Shown piece after piece: positions 37,623-46,233 of a stretch of DNA of 64,000 nucleotides. The notes below the pieces were generated by a model. It worked only from the letters and a program-made list of their open reading frames with translations. It was not told the origin of the DNA and searched no databases. Numbering within the stretch: position 1 is the first letter of the stretch; every line of letters begins with the position of its first letter. This DNA is from Photobacterium profundum (GTDB lineage Bacteria; Pseudomonadota; Gammaproteobacteria; Enterobacterales; Vibrionaceae), in the NCBI RefSeq assembly GCF_003026285.1, contig NZ_PYOD01000002.1:682001-746000 (forward strand), written 5' to 3'. Position numbers and translations under genes: made by a program.

Positions 37623-38927
37623 CTAGACAAAAATATTCGCCAGTACAAAACCGAACGGTACAGCAGCCACGATACCCAACATGCCCGGCAGGAAGAACGG
37701 ATGGTTAACAATGAAGGAGCCATTCCACCGACTGCTGAGGAAAGAGCCAGTGTCATCCGTTGCAATGGCGAAAGCCGTTGTTGGATAAATATTGGTCATA
37801 TACAGCGCACTCACCGCAACAAAACTGGCCAAGATTGTAGCTGGATCAACATTTAACGACGCTGCAATTGGCACTAACAAAGCACTGGTTGCTCCTTGGC
37901 TAAACAGCAAAGCCGATGTACCAAAGAAGACGACCGCCAGCAGCGCCGGATACTCATTTAGTACATCACCCGCCAGTATTTTTATCTCAGGAATATGCAC
38001 CCCAATAATGGTCGAGCTCAACCAAACAATACCGAGGATCACGACTAAGCTTTCTGCACCATCAGCAAAAATCGGTGCTTTCTTGATTGAAGTAAGCTGA
38101 ACCTTACACACCATTGCCATAATAAAGCTGGTTAGCAGCATCACAATAACGATGATGTCACGAGAACCCAAGGCATGACCTAGCAGCGGTTTAAACAACA
38201 ACAAGGCGACAATAAATAACACACCGCCAAGGAACAACCACACCGAACGCTTGGCTTCAATCGTCGGTTCAATCTGTTTCTGCTCTTCCGGCGTAAAGTT
38301 TACCAACCCTTTCTCGACACGTTCTTTGAAGATTGGATCATCTTTCAGCTCACACCCCTGACGACTTGCCACGAATGAAGCAACAACAGTACCAAACAAG
38401 GCAGCAGGCATGATCACGCTTAGCGCAGTGCCAAAACTTACCCCCATAGTTTCAACCACGACGTACATCGCAGCGGTCGCTGCCGAAATCGGCGAAGCGG
38501 TAATCGCGATTTGAGAGGCAACAACTGCCGAGCTTAGCGGCTGACTAGGACGAACCCCGTTTTCCTTGGCGACTTGCTGGATAACATTCAATACCGACAT
38601 TGCCGTATAACCCGTGCCCGCAAGTGTCGTCAGCACAAAAGTAGTGGCCGGAGCCAGAATATTGATGTACTTAGGGTTATTACGCAGCATTTTTTCAGCG
38701 CAATTTACCATGTAGTTCATACCGCCCGCTTGCTGCATCACCGACAGCGCCAAGATCACGGACATAATGATCAAAATCACCGAGACCGGAATATCTCCCG
38801 GTGGTAAGCCAAGCCCAAAAACAGCAATCGCCATTCCTAAACCACCCGCCAACCCTACCCCGATACCACCTAAACGAGCAGCAAGAATAATCGCGCTTAA
38901 TAACAATACTATTTGAAATATAATCAT
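37623..38927 (-). CDS. C4-dicarboxylate antiporter, DcuA/DcuB family
   Basis: 434 residues, about ten to twelve membrane helices. It follows E. coli DcuA/B: LLLSAIILAARLGGIGVGLAGGLG at the N-terminus, the SVMQQAGGMNYMV block, APATTFVLTTLAGTGYTA, QPLSSAVVASQIAITASPISAA, and NHPFFLPGMLGI at the end. These proteins exchange fumarate, malate or aspartate for succinate. AAGGAGGT precedes the start, and it is the last gene of the operon with the lyase and the PrpD-like protein, 25 bases after the latter. In this setting it may import the substrate or export fumarate. Confidence 0.93.
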   Translation of the reverse strand: MIIFQIVLLLSAIILAARLGGIGVGLAGGLGMAIAVFGLGLPPGDIPVSVILIIMSVILALSVMQQAGGMNYMVNCAEKMLRNNPKYINILAPATTFVLTTLAGTGYTAMSVLNVIQQVAKENGVRPSQPLSSAVVASQIAITASPISAATAAMYVVVETMGVSFGTALSVIMPAALFGTVVASFVASRQGCELKDDPIFKERVEKGLVNFTPEEQKQIEPTIEAKRSVWLFLGGVLFIVALLLFKPLLGHALGSRDIIVIVMLLTSFIMAMVCKVQLTSIKKAPIFADGAESLVVILGIVWLSSTIIGVHIPEIKILAGDVLNEYPALLAVVFFGTSALLFSQGATSALLVPIAASLNVDPATILASFVAVSALYMTNIYPTTAFAIATDDTGSFLSSRWNGSFIVNHPFFLPGMLGIVAAVPFGFVLANIFV

Positions 38928-38952
38928 CGGATACCTCCTTCCACTCCCGTTA

Positions 38953-40311
38953 TTAATTCAGGAGTTGGTTAAGTTCTTCATACGTTGCAGTTTCTAAATG
39001 CGCTAATACTGTTAGCCAGTACAGGCATCGATTTTCGCCATATTTGGCTACAACACAGGCCATAAACTTCCGGTCTATTTCTTCCTGTAAAAAGGGCTTT
39101 TCTGGGTTACCTTTCGCGAGATCGTTATCGAGGCTGATCATCTCGCCATTTTTTAAATAAACCTTGATTTTGACAGGAGCCGTACCGATGAACCCCAGCT
39201 TTTCGAGTTCGGGATCAATACGCATCTGAATCTTCAGCATCAGCGCCTGAATACGCTGATCCAATACCGCTTCATCGGTAAATTCAGTCAAACCCACCCC
39301 ACCATGAATCAATCGAGCAGCAAGGGCATACGGCATTGAAAACTTAGCCTCAATGGCATTTTGGGGGCAATTACACACCAGCTCTCTTGGCCCCAATAAG
39401 CTCACGCCAACCTGTAAATACTCAATGTCATCAGCACCTAGTGACCTTTCTTGCAAAAAAGCATCCCAACAATCAATGGCAGGATGGCTGCCGCTACAAC
39501 ACGGATATTGCTTGAAAACCAGACCATTTTCTTTCAGATCCCAGTATTTACCCAATGTCACCTCTGCCCCTTCGAGGGTAGTAATACCGGTGAAACACTG
39601 AGCGAAACCATCAGCAGACTCAATCACATTGGGCTTCCCTGTTACGCCAATCATTGCCAACTCAACGGCATTGATACCGTTAAACGCTGCCAACCCTGCA
39701 TGCATCGCTTTGGTTTGACTACCGAAGTTCCCTCGAACGCCGGATGCCGACGACGCGGCAATCGCTAGCGCATGAGCTAAGGTATCTTCATCAAGATCAA
39801 GCAGGATCCCAGCAGCAACAGTTGATCCAAAAACACCAATCGTCGGGGTGGTATGCCAGCCCTGCTCAGACAACTGCGGCATCACCCATCTTGCTATCTG
39901 ATGTTGAGCTTCAACGCCTGCGATATAAGCTCGTAAAATGCTCGCACCATCCAACTTCCGCTCTTCGGCTACAGCAAAGGCCACAGGAGCGACAGTCACA
40001 GTTGGGTGACCAATCGTCGCCCAGCTCACATCATCAAAATCAAGAGCGTGAGATGCAGCCCCATTCGCATAACTGGCATAAGCCATATTGCTTTTTTGTT
40101 CAGTGCCAAACACACTACAATTACCCTGTGGCGCACGCTGAATGGCAAACTGTTGAAGATTTTTGGCAACTGGCATATCGCTACCGGCAATAGTGACGGC
40201 AACATAATCGGTCAATGCTGTTTTGGCGATATCGATAACTTCATCAGGAATATCTTCAAACCGAAGACCCACGCACCAACGTGCGATTTGCAGTATTAAG
40301 GAGTCAACCAT
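38953..40311 (-). CDS. MmgE/PrpD-family protein
   Basis: 452 residues. Family blocks: AKTALTDYVAVTIAGSD, ANGAASHALDFDDVSWATIGHPTVTVAPVAFAVAE (about 83-117), GVEAQHQIARWV, KQYPCCSGSHPAIDCW. Known members are 2-methylcitrate dehydratase, cis-aconitate decarboxylase and iminodisuccinate epimerase. There is no methylcitrate synthase or lyase (prpBC) here; instead its ATG overlaps the stop of an aspartase/fumarase-family lyase (TAATG). That pairing matches the reported iminodisuccinate epimerase-lyase pathway better than propionate metabolism, so epimerase or dehydratase on an amino-dicarboxylate is my preferred reading, by inference. Confidence 0.87.
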   Translation of the reverse strand: MVDSLILQIARWCVGLRFEDIPDEVIDIAKTALTDYVAVTIAGSDMPVAKNLQQFAIQRAPQGNCSVFGTEQKSNMAYASYANGAASHALDFDDVSWATIGHPTVTVAPVAFAVAEERKLDGASILRAYIAGVEAQHQIARWVMPQLSEQGWHTTPTIGVFGSTVAAGILLDLDEDTLAHALAIAASSASGVRGNFGSQTKAMHAGLAAFNGINAVELAMIGVTGKPNVIESADGFAQCFTGITTLEGAEVTLGKYWDLKENGLVFKQYPCCSGSHPAIDCWDAFLQERSLGADDIEYLQVGVSLLGPRELVCNCPQNAIEAKFSMPYALAARLIHGGVGLTEFTDEAVLDQRIQALMLKIQMRIDPELEKLGFIGTAPVKIKVYLKNGEMISLDNDLAKGNPEKPFLQEEIDRKFMACVVAKYGENRCLYWLTVLAHLETATYEELNQLLN

Positions 40312-41783
40312 TATACCAACTCCTTAGTATTAACCTCAGAGTTCAAGTTTTTCTGAGGAGTCGCTATTTCCTGTTGATAACGAGTGACTGCCGCCGCACT
40401 GGCTTTGGGGTCAGTCATAACCATCGGATCCAACAAATAGTCAGCCTGCTCTGACGTTAGCAACTGCTCGTCTAATACTACATCTCGCACACGTAGGTTC
40501 TGTTCGAAGGCTTTCGCAGCAATACGGCATCCTATTTTGTAGCCAAACAGAGTCGCTATCACCGTGGCTAATGCGGTACTTTTCTCCGCATATTCACGAC
40601 AAACAGGCTCGTTGGGTAACAAGTCTTTCAGACACTTTTCAACAAACAATGGGATAGCATTGGTTAGTAAGTTACACGACTCAAACAGTGCTTTAATAAT
40701 TACGGGCTCCCAGACATTGAGATCCAGCTCGCCACCTTCAACCGCCATCGTAATCGTCACATCATTACCAATTACCTGATAGGCAATTTGATTGATCAGT
40801 TCTGGCATCACAGGGTTAATTTTGCCCGGCATAATTGAAGAGCCTGGCTGAACAGCGGGTAAGAATAATTCGTTGAAACCAGCACGCGGACCACTTCCCT
40901 GAAGACGAAAATCAGTTGCCATCTTAGATAAAAATGCAGCCAACTTTTTCAGCTGGGCTGCAACTTCAAGGTAGGTATCGCCATTTTGCAAACCGTCGAA
41001 GAAGTTATCTTCAGCAATAAACTGTTCACCCGATATTTCCCGAAGCTCGATATATACCTGCTCTAGGTAGCCCTCATGCGTAGACAAGCCCGTACCAACC
41101 GCCGTAGCACCTAACGGTAAATCAAGTGTTTGTTCGCTTGCTGTTTTCAACGATTGATGCAGACGGCGAACTTGATGTAAATAGCCGCTGAATTGCTGGC
41201 CAAGAGTAATCGGCACCGCATCTTGCAGGCAGGTTCTCGCCAGCTTCACCACGTGATCAAATGCTTGGGTTTTCTCTTCCAGCATGGCTTCAAGTGCTGC
41301 GACCTCTGCGATCAGCGCATGTAAGTTAATACGGCAAGTCATCTTCATCGCTGCAGGGATCACATCGTTAGTCGACTGCCCCATATTGACGTGAGTATTG
41401 GGATGTACAACATCATAGCCTTTCTTTCCGGTAAGAATTTCGTTAGCGCGATTTGCTATCACCTCGTTGGCGTTCATATTGGTCGAAGTTCCGCCGCCAC
41501 CTTGAAAAATATCAATCGGGAACTGATCATCGAAACGGTGATCCATCATTTCCTGTGAAGCCTGTACAATCGCTTTGGCCACAGTGGCGTCTAGCGCACC
41601 AATTTTGCAGTTAGCTTTAGCTGCAGCTTGCTTGATAGCCGCTACGGCCCACAAATAATGCGGTACATCTACCGCCGTACGACCAGATACAGCAAAGTTA
41701 TCACGGGCACGAACAGTCTGAATACCGTAGTAAACCTCATCGGGTAACATCATCTCGCCTAATACATCCGTTTCTTTTCTCAT
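40311..41783 (-). CDS. Aspartase/fumarase-superfamily lyase with Cys at the His/Gln position
   Basis: 490 residues from the ATG ending at 41783, which has AGGG upstream (the frame runs five codons longer). It shares the class II fumarase/aspartase core: GGGGTSTNMNANEVIANRANE, HVNMGQSTNDV, the signature GSSIMPGKINPV, and NVWEPVIIKALFES. It is nearest to aspartases by eye. In the block RTHLQDATP (fumarase) or RTQLQDAVP (E. coli aspartase) this protein has RTCLQDAVP, with Cys near residue 185. It should split a C-N or C-O bond to give fumarate, but substrate identity is open. It is first in an operon with the PrpD-like protein and a Dcu transporter and is divergent from a LysR. Confidence 0.88.
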   Translation of the reverse strand: MRKETDVLGEMMLPDEVYYGIQTVRARDNFAVSGRTAVDVPHYLWAVAAIKQAAAKANCKIGALDATVAKAIVQASQEMMDHRFDDQFPIDIFQGGGGTSTNMNANEVIANRANEILTGKKGYDVVHPNTHVNMGQSTNDVIPAAMKMTCRINLHALIAEVAALEAMLEEKTQAFDHVVKLARTCLQDAVPITLGQQFSGYLHQVRRLHQSLKTASEQTLDLPLGATAVGTGLSTHEGYLEQVYIELREISGEQFIAEDNFFDGLQNGDTYLEVAAQLKKLAAFLSKMATDFRLQGSGPRAGFNELFLPAVQPGSSIMPGKINPVMPELINQIAYQVIGNDVTITMAVEGGELDLNVWEPVIIKALFESCNLLTNAIPLFVEKCLKDLLPNEPVCREYAEKSTALATVIATLFGYKIGCRIAAKAFEQNLRVRDVVLDEQLLTSEQADYLLDPMVMTDPKASAAAVTRYQQEIATPQKNLNSEVNTKELV

Positions 41784-41939
41784 CGCTAAGCCCTGCATTT
41801 TTTAGATATTTTGGAAATACTTTTTAAGTACTTTCGGAATAACTAGGATTCTATGCCATGGCTTTGTTTGATTTTTTGACGTAACTCCGAACTTAGCTAG
41901 CAGTGGAGAATATAATAGAGAGTATTAGTTCAACTTATA
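41784..41939. promoter_or_regulatory. Divergent promoter between lyase operon and LysR
   Basis: About 155 bases between the two starts. It must contain both promoters and the LysR site. AAATACTTTTTAAGTACTTT near 41815-41834 holds a loose AGTAC/GTACT dyad, but the operator cannot be fixed. Confidence 0.4.
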
Positions 41940-42893
41940 ATGCAGCCACATATGGACAATATTGCCTTTGATCTTCGCCAACTCAGAACCTTCATTACCG
42001 TGGTCGAGACCGGCTCATTTAGCAAAGCGGCCCAACAGCTTAATCAAACCCAATCTGCGGTTTCACAGCTGGTTCAGAGCCTAGAGCAGATACTTGACAG
42101 CAAACTGCTAGACAGAAGTAAGCGTCCAATCAAACTGACACTGGCTGGACGTGAACTGTACGAGCAGGGCAGCAAACTACTGGCTGAATCGCGCAAACTG
42201 CAAGACTGGATGCACTCGATAGAAAAAGGCAAGCTACCCCGATTGCGTATTGGCATGGTCGATTCGGTTACCCAAATTGCGGGTATAGAGTTGCTCAAAT
42301 ATCTCCAACCCAAAGTTGCCCATATCAACCAGATAACTGGCACCGCCCCAGAATTGCTAACCTCACTTCAGTCAGGCAAAACCGATATCATCATCAGTAT
42401 GGCTAATCAGGATATCCCACAGGATCTCGCCATGTTCCCACTATTGGGAGAGCAATACGTCGTTGTTACCCCTGCAAACTGGGAAACGAAAGACATCCAA
42501 TGGCTGGCTAGAAACAAGCCTTATATCGCCTATGAAAACTGGACACCGACAGGAACCCAAACCAACAATTGGCTACGCTGGCGTAACTACAAGCCACAGA
42601 GTCAATTCTCTCTTGATCGCGCCGATAACGTGCTGGGTATGGTGGCAGAAGGATTGGGGTGGTCGCTTTCCTCACCCACGTTTTTGGCTCGACAGCTTGA
42701 GCTACTGGATAAGCTGGAATGCCAGCCATTACCTGCTCCTGGCATCACCCGACAGTTAGCCGTCATCAGCCGAAAGGGGGAATTTGGCAGCTTGATTGAA
42801 GAATTTGTTGAGGATATTAGGAATATTGTTCTCAATCAGAAAGTACAAGAAGTGCAAAGGCGCTGGAATTGGATTAACGTCGAAGGGCTTTAG
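41940..42893 (+). CDS. LysR-family regulator of the lyase operon
   Basis: 317 residues. HTH at about 8-65 (FDLRQLRTFITVVETGSFSKAA, LNQTQSAVSQLVQSLEQIL), then the sensing domain. It is divergent from the lyase-PrpD-Dcu operon, with about 155 bases between, and shares that operon's higher G+C, which argues they moved together. Start at 41940 or at the second ATG (41952); neither has a strong ribosome site. The presumed effector is the pathway substrate. Confidence 0.9.
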   Translation: MQPHMDNIAFDLRQLRTFITVVETGSFSKAAQQLNQTQSAVSQLVQSLEQILDSKLLDRSKRPIKLTLAGRELYEQGSKLLAESRKLQDWMHSIEKGKLPRLRIGMVDSVTQIAGIELLKYLQPKVAHINQITGTAPELLTSLQSGKTDIIISMANQDIPQDLAMFPLLGEQYVVVTPANWETKDIQWLARNKPYIAYENWTPTGTQTNNWLRWRNYKPQSQFSLDRADNVLGMVAEGLGWSLSSPTFLARQLELLDKLECQPLPAPGITRQLAVISRKGEFGSLIEEFVEDIRNIVLNQKVQEVQRRWNWINVEGL

Positions 42894-42990
42894 CGCCAAT
42901 AATGAAATAAAGAAGAACGGTCAACAAGCTTCTCCTCATCGGAATTATTGGATGCTATCTTACCGTTTCAACCAAACCAGCACTTAACAA

Positions 42991-43419
42991 TCAGTCACTG
43001 ACGTTGTTCAGCATAAAATGATGAGATGTTATATTAAAGCCTTCACGAAGATAAAAGCGATGAGCACCATAACGCTGTACACCTGAATCTAAATGTATTT
43101 CTCTACATCCTTCGTTTTTAGCGTACATCTTTAGCCATTCAATCATGTGCTTGCCCGCCCCAACAGATCGTGTGTCTGAATCGGTAACCAAGTCATCAAC
43201 GTATATTGATTTACCCCACGCCAATTTTAGGTTAACTGTAAAGCCAGCCACACAAACAACTCGCCCATCGAGTTCGACGTAAGCGACTTGATATCCCTGC
43301 TTTTGCTGTTGAATAATTTGTTCACACAATGAAGCAATATTAAATGCAGGGCGTAATTGCACAAGAACAGTGGCAGCCCTTTCTAATTCTTGTTGGGTTT
43401 TAGCAATATGTACTTCCAT
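42991..43419 (-). CDS. GNAT-family N-acetyltransferase
   Basis: 142 residues. Acetyl-CoA-fold blocks: SIYVDDLVTDSDTRSVGAGKHMIEWL (strand 4 with the R/Q-x-x-G-x-G/A loop) and LDSGVQRYGAHRFYLREGFN (strand 5 to strand 6, the usual ending). Length and layout match small GNAT enzymes that acetylate amines or amino-acid-like ligands. Alone on its strand, 100 bases from the metallo-hydrolase gene and with no shared start signals. Substrate unknown. Confidence 0.85.
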   Translation of the reverse strand: MEVHIAKTQQELERAATVLVQLRPAFNIASLCEQIIQQQKQGYQVAYVELDGRVVCVAGFTVNLKLAWGKSIYVDDLVTDSDTRSVGAGKHMIEWLKMYAKNEGCREIHLDSGVQRYGAHRFYLREGFNITSHHFMLNNVSD

Positions 43420-43520
43420 GATTCCCTCCAGTCAACTTCATAAGACCAATAAGACCAACTATCATAATTACAGTTTCTGACGTTTTAATGAATCTGTTAT
43501 CTCAATTTCAGCGTTACTTA

Positions 43521-44684
43521 TTATTGTGAGTTAAACACCAATGGAATTGCTGCACCTTTGTCATAAACATCTTGCCACCAATACGCCGTTTTCTCTGCTA
43601 AAGGCAGATCAATAGAAGCACCTACCATCGGTGTCACTAACTCAACACCATATTTAGCCGCTTCTGCAATCAAATCATTTACAGGCTCATCCCACTGATG
43701 AATAAAAAGTTCATACGTTGACCAATGGACAGGAAACAATTTATCAGCTTGAACATCTAAATGTGCCTGCATGGTATGAGATGCTTGCATATGCCCCCAG
43801 CCTTCAACAGGATAACCACTGTCTTCTTTTAAGTTGGCTGCAACTTCAATAAAAGCCAAATCGAACGGACCTAAGCGTTCGCCTATTTGCTTAAAATGCT
43901 CACCATAAGCAGTATCGCCACTAAAAAACACACTACCAGTATCAGCCTGAATTGCCCAAGAAGCCCATAGCGTTTTGTTTGAATCAAACAGCCCTCTACC
44001 TGAATTGTGGTTGGCTGGTGCCGCAGTAATGGTTACCGAATTTATTTTCTGACTTTCCCACCAATCAAATTCTTTAATATTTGTTGGTGGAACACCCCAT
44101 TTTTCAAGGTGACGTCCAACCCCTAGCGGCACAAAAAACATCACATCTTTGTTGGCATAAAATCGGGCTGTATTTTCTTCTAAATGGTCATAATGATCAT
44201 GCGAAATCACAATCACATCAGGTAATGGTAAATCTTCACGGCTTACAGGGGCCGCAACATTACGCTGAAACATTCGGGCAAAAAAAGCAGGGGCTGCATA
44301 TTCAAATACAGGATCAATTAAAATACGTGTTTTGTCGGCTTCTATAAATAATGACGAATGCCCGAGCCAAGTCACACGTAATTGCTCACTAGGGTTTTGT
44401 AATCGTGTAATATCAACATCTTGATACGGTAATGCTTGTGAAGGCTTATATTGGCTACGTTGGGCAAAAAATTTCCATAGCGTTTTTACAATACCCTCTT
44501 GGTTTTCAACCTGTGGAATGCGAGAAATAACTTTGCCATCAAAGAATTGAGCTGATTGTTCAATACGCGTTTGACGTAAATCAGCACTCAGAACATGTTC
44601 CCCCGTAATAGGATTATCATTACAGGCAGCCAATCCAAGTACACTCATTAAAGGAATCAACGATGTTTTCAACTTGGTATTCAT
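43521..44684 (-). CDS. Metallo-beta-lactamase-fold lipoprotein (NAPE-PLD/UlaG-like)
   Basis: 387 residues. Lipoprotein signal with lipobox LAAC (Cys21), so it is probably envelope-anchored. The metal site is SHDHYDHLE (His162, His164, Asp166, His167), with later NHNSGRG, SGDTAYGEHF and PVHWSTYELF supplying the other ligands. LRVTWLGHSSLFIE opens the fold, as in the UlaG/NAPE-hydrolysing phospholipase D branch. The order suggests hydrolysis of a phosphodiester or lipid. It is divergent from a TetR gene whose likely operator lies between them. Confidence 0.9.
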   Translation of the reverse strand: MNTKLKTSLIPLMSVLGLAACNDNPITGEHVLSADLRQTRIEQSAQFFDGKVISRIPQVENQEGIVKTLWKFFAQRSQYKPSQALPYQDVDITRLQNPSEQLRVTWLGHSSLFIEADKTRILIDPVFEYAAPAFFARMFQRNVAAPVSREDLPLPDVIVISHDHYDHLEENTARFYANKDVMFFVPLGVGRHLEKWGVPPTNIKEFDWWESQKINSVTITAAPANHNSGRGLFDSNKTLWASWAIQADTGSVFFSGDTAYGEHFKQIGERLGPFDLAFIEVAANLKEDSGYPVEGWGHMQASHTMQAHLDVQADKLFPVHWSTYELFIHQWDEPVNDLIAEAAKYGVELVTPMVGASIDLPLAEKTAYWWQDVYDKGAAIPLVFNSQ

Positions 44685-44746
44685 ATTTATGCTAGCCTCA
44701 AAAGTAAACGATGGTGTATACTTTTAATAATAACGTGAACCACCAC

Positions 44747-44770
44747 AAAGTAAACACATACGTTTACTTT
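44747..44770. promoter_or_regulatory. Palindromic operator between the metallo-hydrolase and tetR
   Basis: AAAGTAAAC-ACATAC-GTTTACTTT is a perfect 9-base inverted repeat. It sits 23 bases before the tetR start and 63 bases before the metallo-hydrolase start. A related partial copy (AAAGTAAACGATGG...TATACTTT) lies at 44701-44724. Confidence 0.8.
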
Positions 44771-44792
44771 TATTTATAATATTGAGTGATAT

Positions 44793-45401
44793 ATGGTTAA
44801 AGTTGCTGAAATAAAACAAGAAAATATTATTCTGGCTGCTATAGCCCTTTTCACTGAGAAAGGGCTAGAACAAACCAGCATGGAAGCAATATCCAAAAAA
44901 GCAGAAGTCTCTAAGCGGACGCTTTATAAATATTATCCAACGAAAGACAGTCTATTTAGCATGATTATTGAGCGTCTATTCTCAAACATACACACCATTG
45001 CTGACGTTCAATTTAATACCACAACATCGGTAAAATCTCAGCTTACCGCGATAGCAGAAACAGAAGTCAAATTGCTTTGCAGCGATGAATTTCTTTCGCT
45101 TGCACGCATGGTTTTATCTGAATGTATGCGATCAAGTAAATCTGCGACCATCATGCAAGAAAAAATTCAAGATTTAGAAGGTTGTATTGGGTTAACTCAA
45201 TGGATAGAAGCAGGGATTGCAGCCAATAAGCTTGATGTCGCTTATCCAAAAGTCGCTTCTGAACAATTTTTTGCCTCAATCAAAGCGATTATCTTTTGGC
45301 CTCAAATATTAGTCCACCTTCCACCAGCAAATGCAGAAGAACAACAAATAGCGATTGAAACATCGGTTACACAATTCTTATGTACCTATTTAAAAGAATA
45401 G
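44793..45401 (+). CDS. TetR/AcrR-family regulator
   Basis: 202 residues. The N-terminal HTH (NIILAAIALFTEKGLEQTSMEAISKKAEVSKRTLYKYYPTKDSLF) is textbook TetR; the C-terminal part is the ligand-binding helical bundle of the AcrR-C-like type. It is divergent from the metallo-hydrolase with a perfect palindrome close to its own start, consistent with self-repression and control of the neighbour. The inducer is unknown, although a lipid or amide product of the hydrolase is a reasonable guess. Confidence 0.92.
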   Translation: MVKVAEIKQENIILAAIALFTEKGLEQTSMEAISKKAEVSKRTLYKYYPTKDSLFSMIIERLFSNIHTIADVQFNTTTSVKSQLTAIAETEVKLLCSDEFLSLARMVLSECMRSSKSATIMQEKIQDLEGCIGLTQWIEAGIAANKLDVAYPKVASEQFFASIKAIIFWPQILVHLPPANAEEQQIAIETSVTQFLCTYLKE

Positions 45402-45633
45402 TATTTCAAATCAGTTCAAAATCGGTACTCATCTTCTGGTGAGTGCCGCATCCGCAATACATTTCAATAAATACCTTTCCCTGATCCCAACTTTAGGCAA
45501 GTAAGCATTCAATAGTTGAATGCCTTTCTGATTAAAATTCCCAATATATATATAAAAAGGTTTACACGCCAATCTATTGACGGTAAATTTCCACAAAATA
45601 TAAAACACCGTTCAACACTTAAAGGGAATAAAA

Positions 45634-45942
45634 ATGAAATGCTCAAAACTACTTGCGCTAATAACATTGTCGCCATTTATATTGGCAGGGTGCCAGACAA
45701 CAAGTATGTTTGATATACCTAAATTAGTGAAATCTGGTCGTATTGCCCCAGTAACTACAGAAGAATTACATGCCATCGATAAAGGCACCGAGGTTAAGGT
45801 CGTTCAAAGTATGTTCACCCGTGCTGGTGGGACATGCACCCTCTTGGAGAAGGCACTTGAATGCACAGATAAAAACTCCGTGTATAAATTTAATATACTA
45901 GATGGTGCAGTCGTAAGTAGTAAGCACCAAAAAATCATGTAA
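45634..45942 (+). CDS. Small lipoprotein of unknown function
   Basis: 102 residues. Signal peptide with lipobox ILAGC, giving a mature lipid-anchored Cys near residue 20, then about 80 residues with two more Cys (GGTCTLLEKALECT) that could form a disulfide. AAGGGAAT precedes the start. The internal fold looks like short periplasmic SmpA/BamE-type or OmlA-like domains (helix-helix-strands), but this is only an impression. A hairpin terminator follows. Confidence 0.75.
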   Translation: MKCSKLLALITLSPFILAGCQTTSMFDIPKLVKSGRIAPVTTEELHAIDKGTEVKVVQSMFTRAGGTCTLLEKALECTDKNSVYKFNILDGAVVSSKHQKIM

Positions 45943-46017
45943 CCGACTTCTCTTATATTCCATAACACCGTATATCTTTTCTAAATCAATTTAGGTGTAT
46001 GAAATACCACTGTACAT

Positions 46018-46052
46018 AAAGCCATTGGAAATCCTTTTACTTTGGCTTTTTA
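46018..46052 (+). terminator. Hairpin terminator after the lipoprotein gene
   Basis: AAAGCCA and TGGCTTT pair around a 17-base loop, with TTTTT following. Confidence 0.6.
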
Positions 46053-46166
46053 ATGATCCCTTCGTTTAACTCGCTCCTCCTCAATATTCGGTATTCGTCT
46101 TTAAATATTACAACTCAAGTTTGGCTATCACGCTGAAAAGTGTCATATTCTCAGTAGCGTAACGCT

Positions 46167-46202
46167 TTATACCCAAGCCACCTCAAGGTAACTTGGGTAT
46201 AA
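46167..46202. repeat. Compact perfect-ended copy of the dispersed repeat
   Basis: TTATACCCAAGCCACCT and AGGTAACTTGGGTATAA form a 17-base inverted repeat (two mismatches) around CA. It is just upstream of the ATP-grasp gene, at the right-hand end of the block that separates that gene from its expected operon. Confidence 0.75.
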
Positions 46203-46233
46203 CACCCTTTGTATGCAGTAAGGACAATCACGA

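Noticed and set aside
38953..40311. Reading the PrpD-like gene as 2-methylcitrate dehydratase
   Set aside because: No prpB or prpC nearby and it is coupled to a lyase and a Dcu transporter; the family has several other activities.
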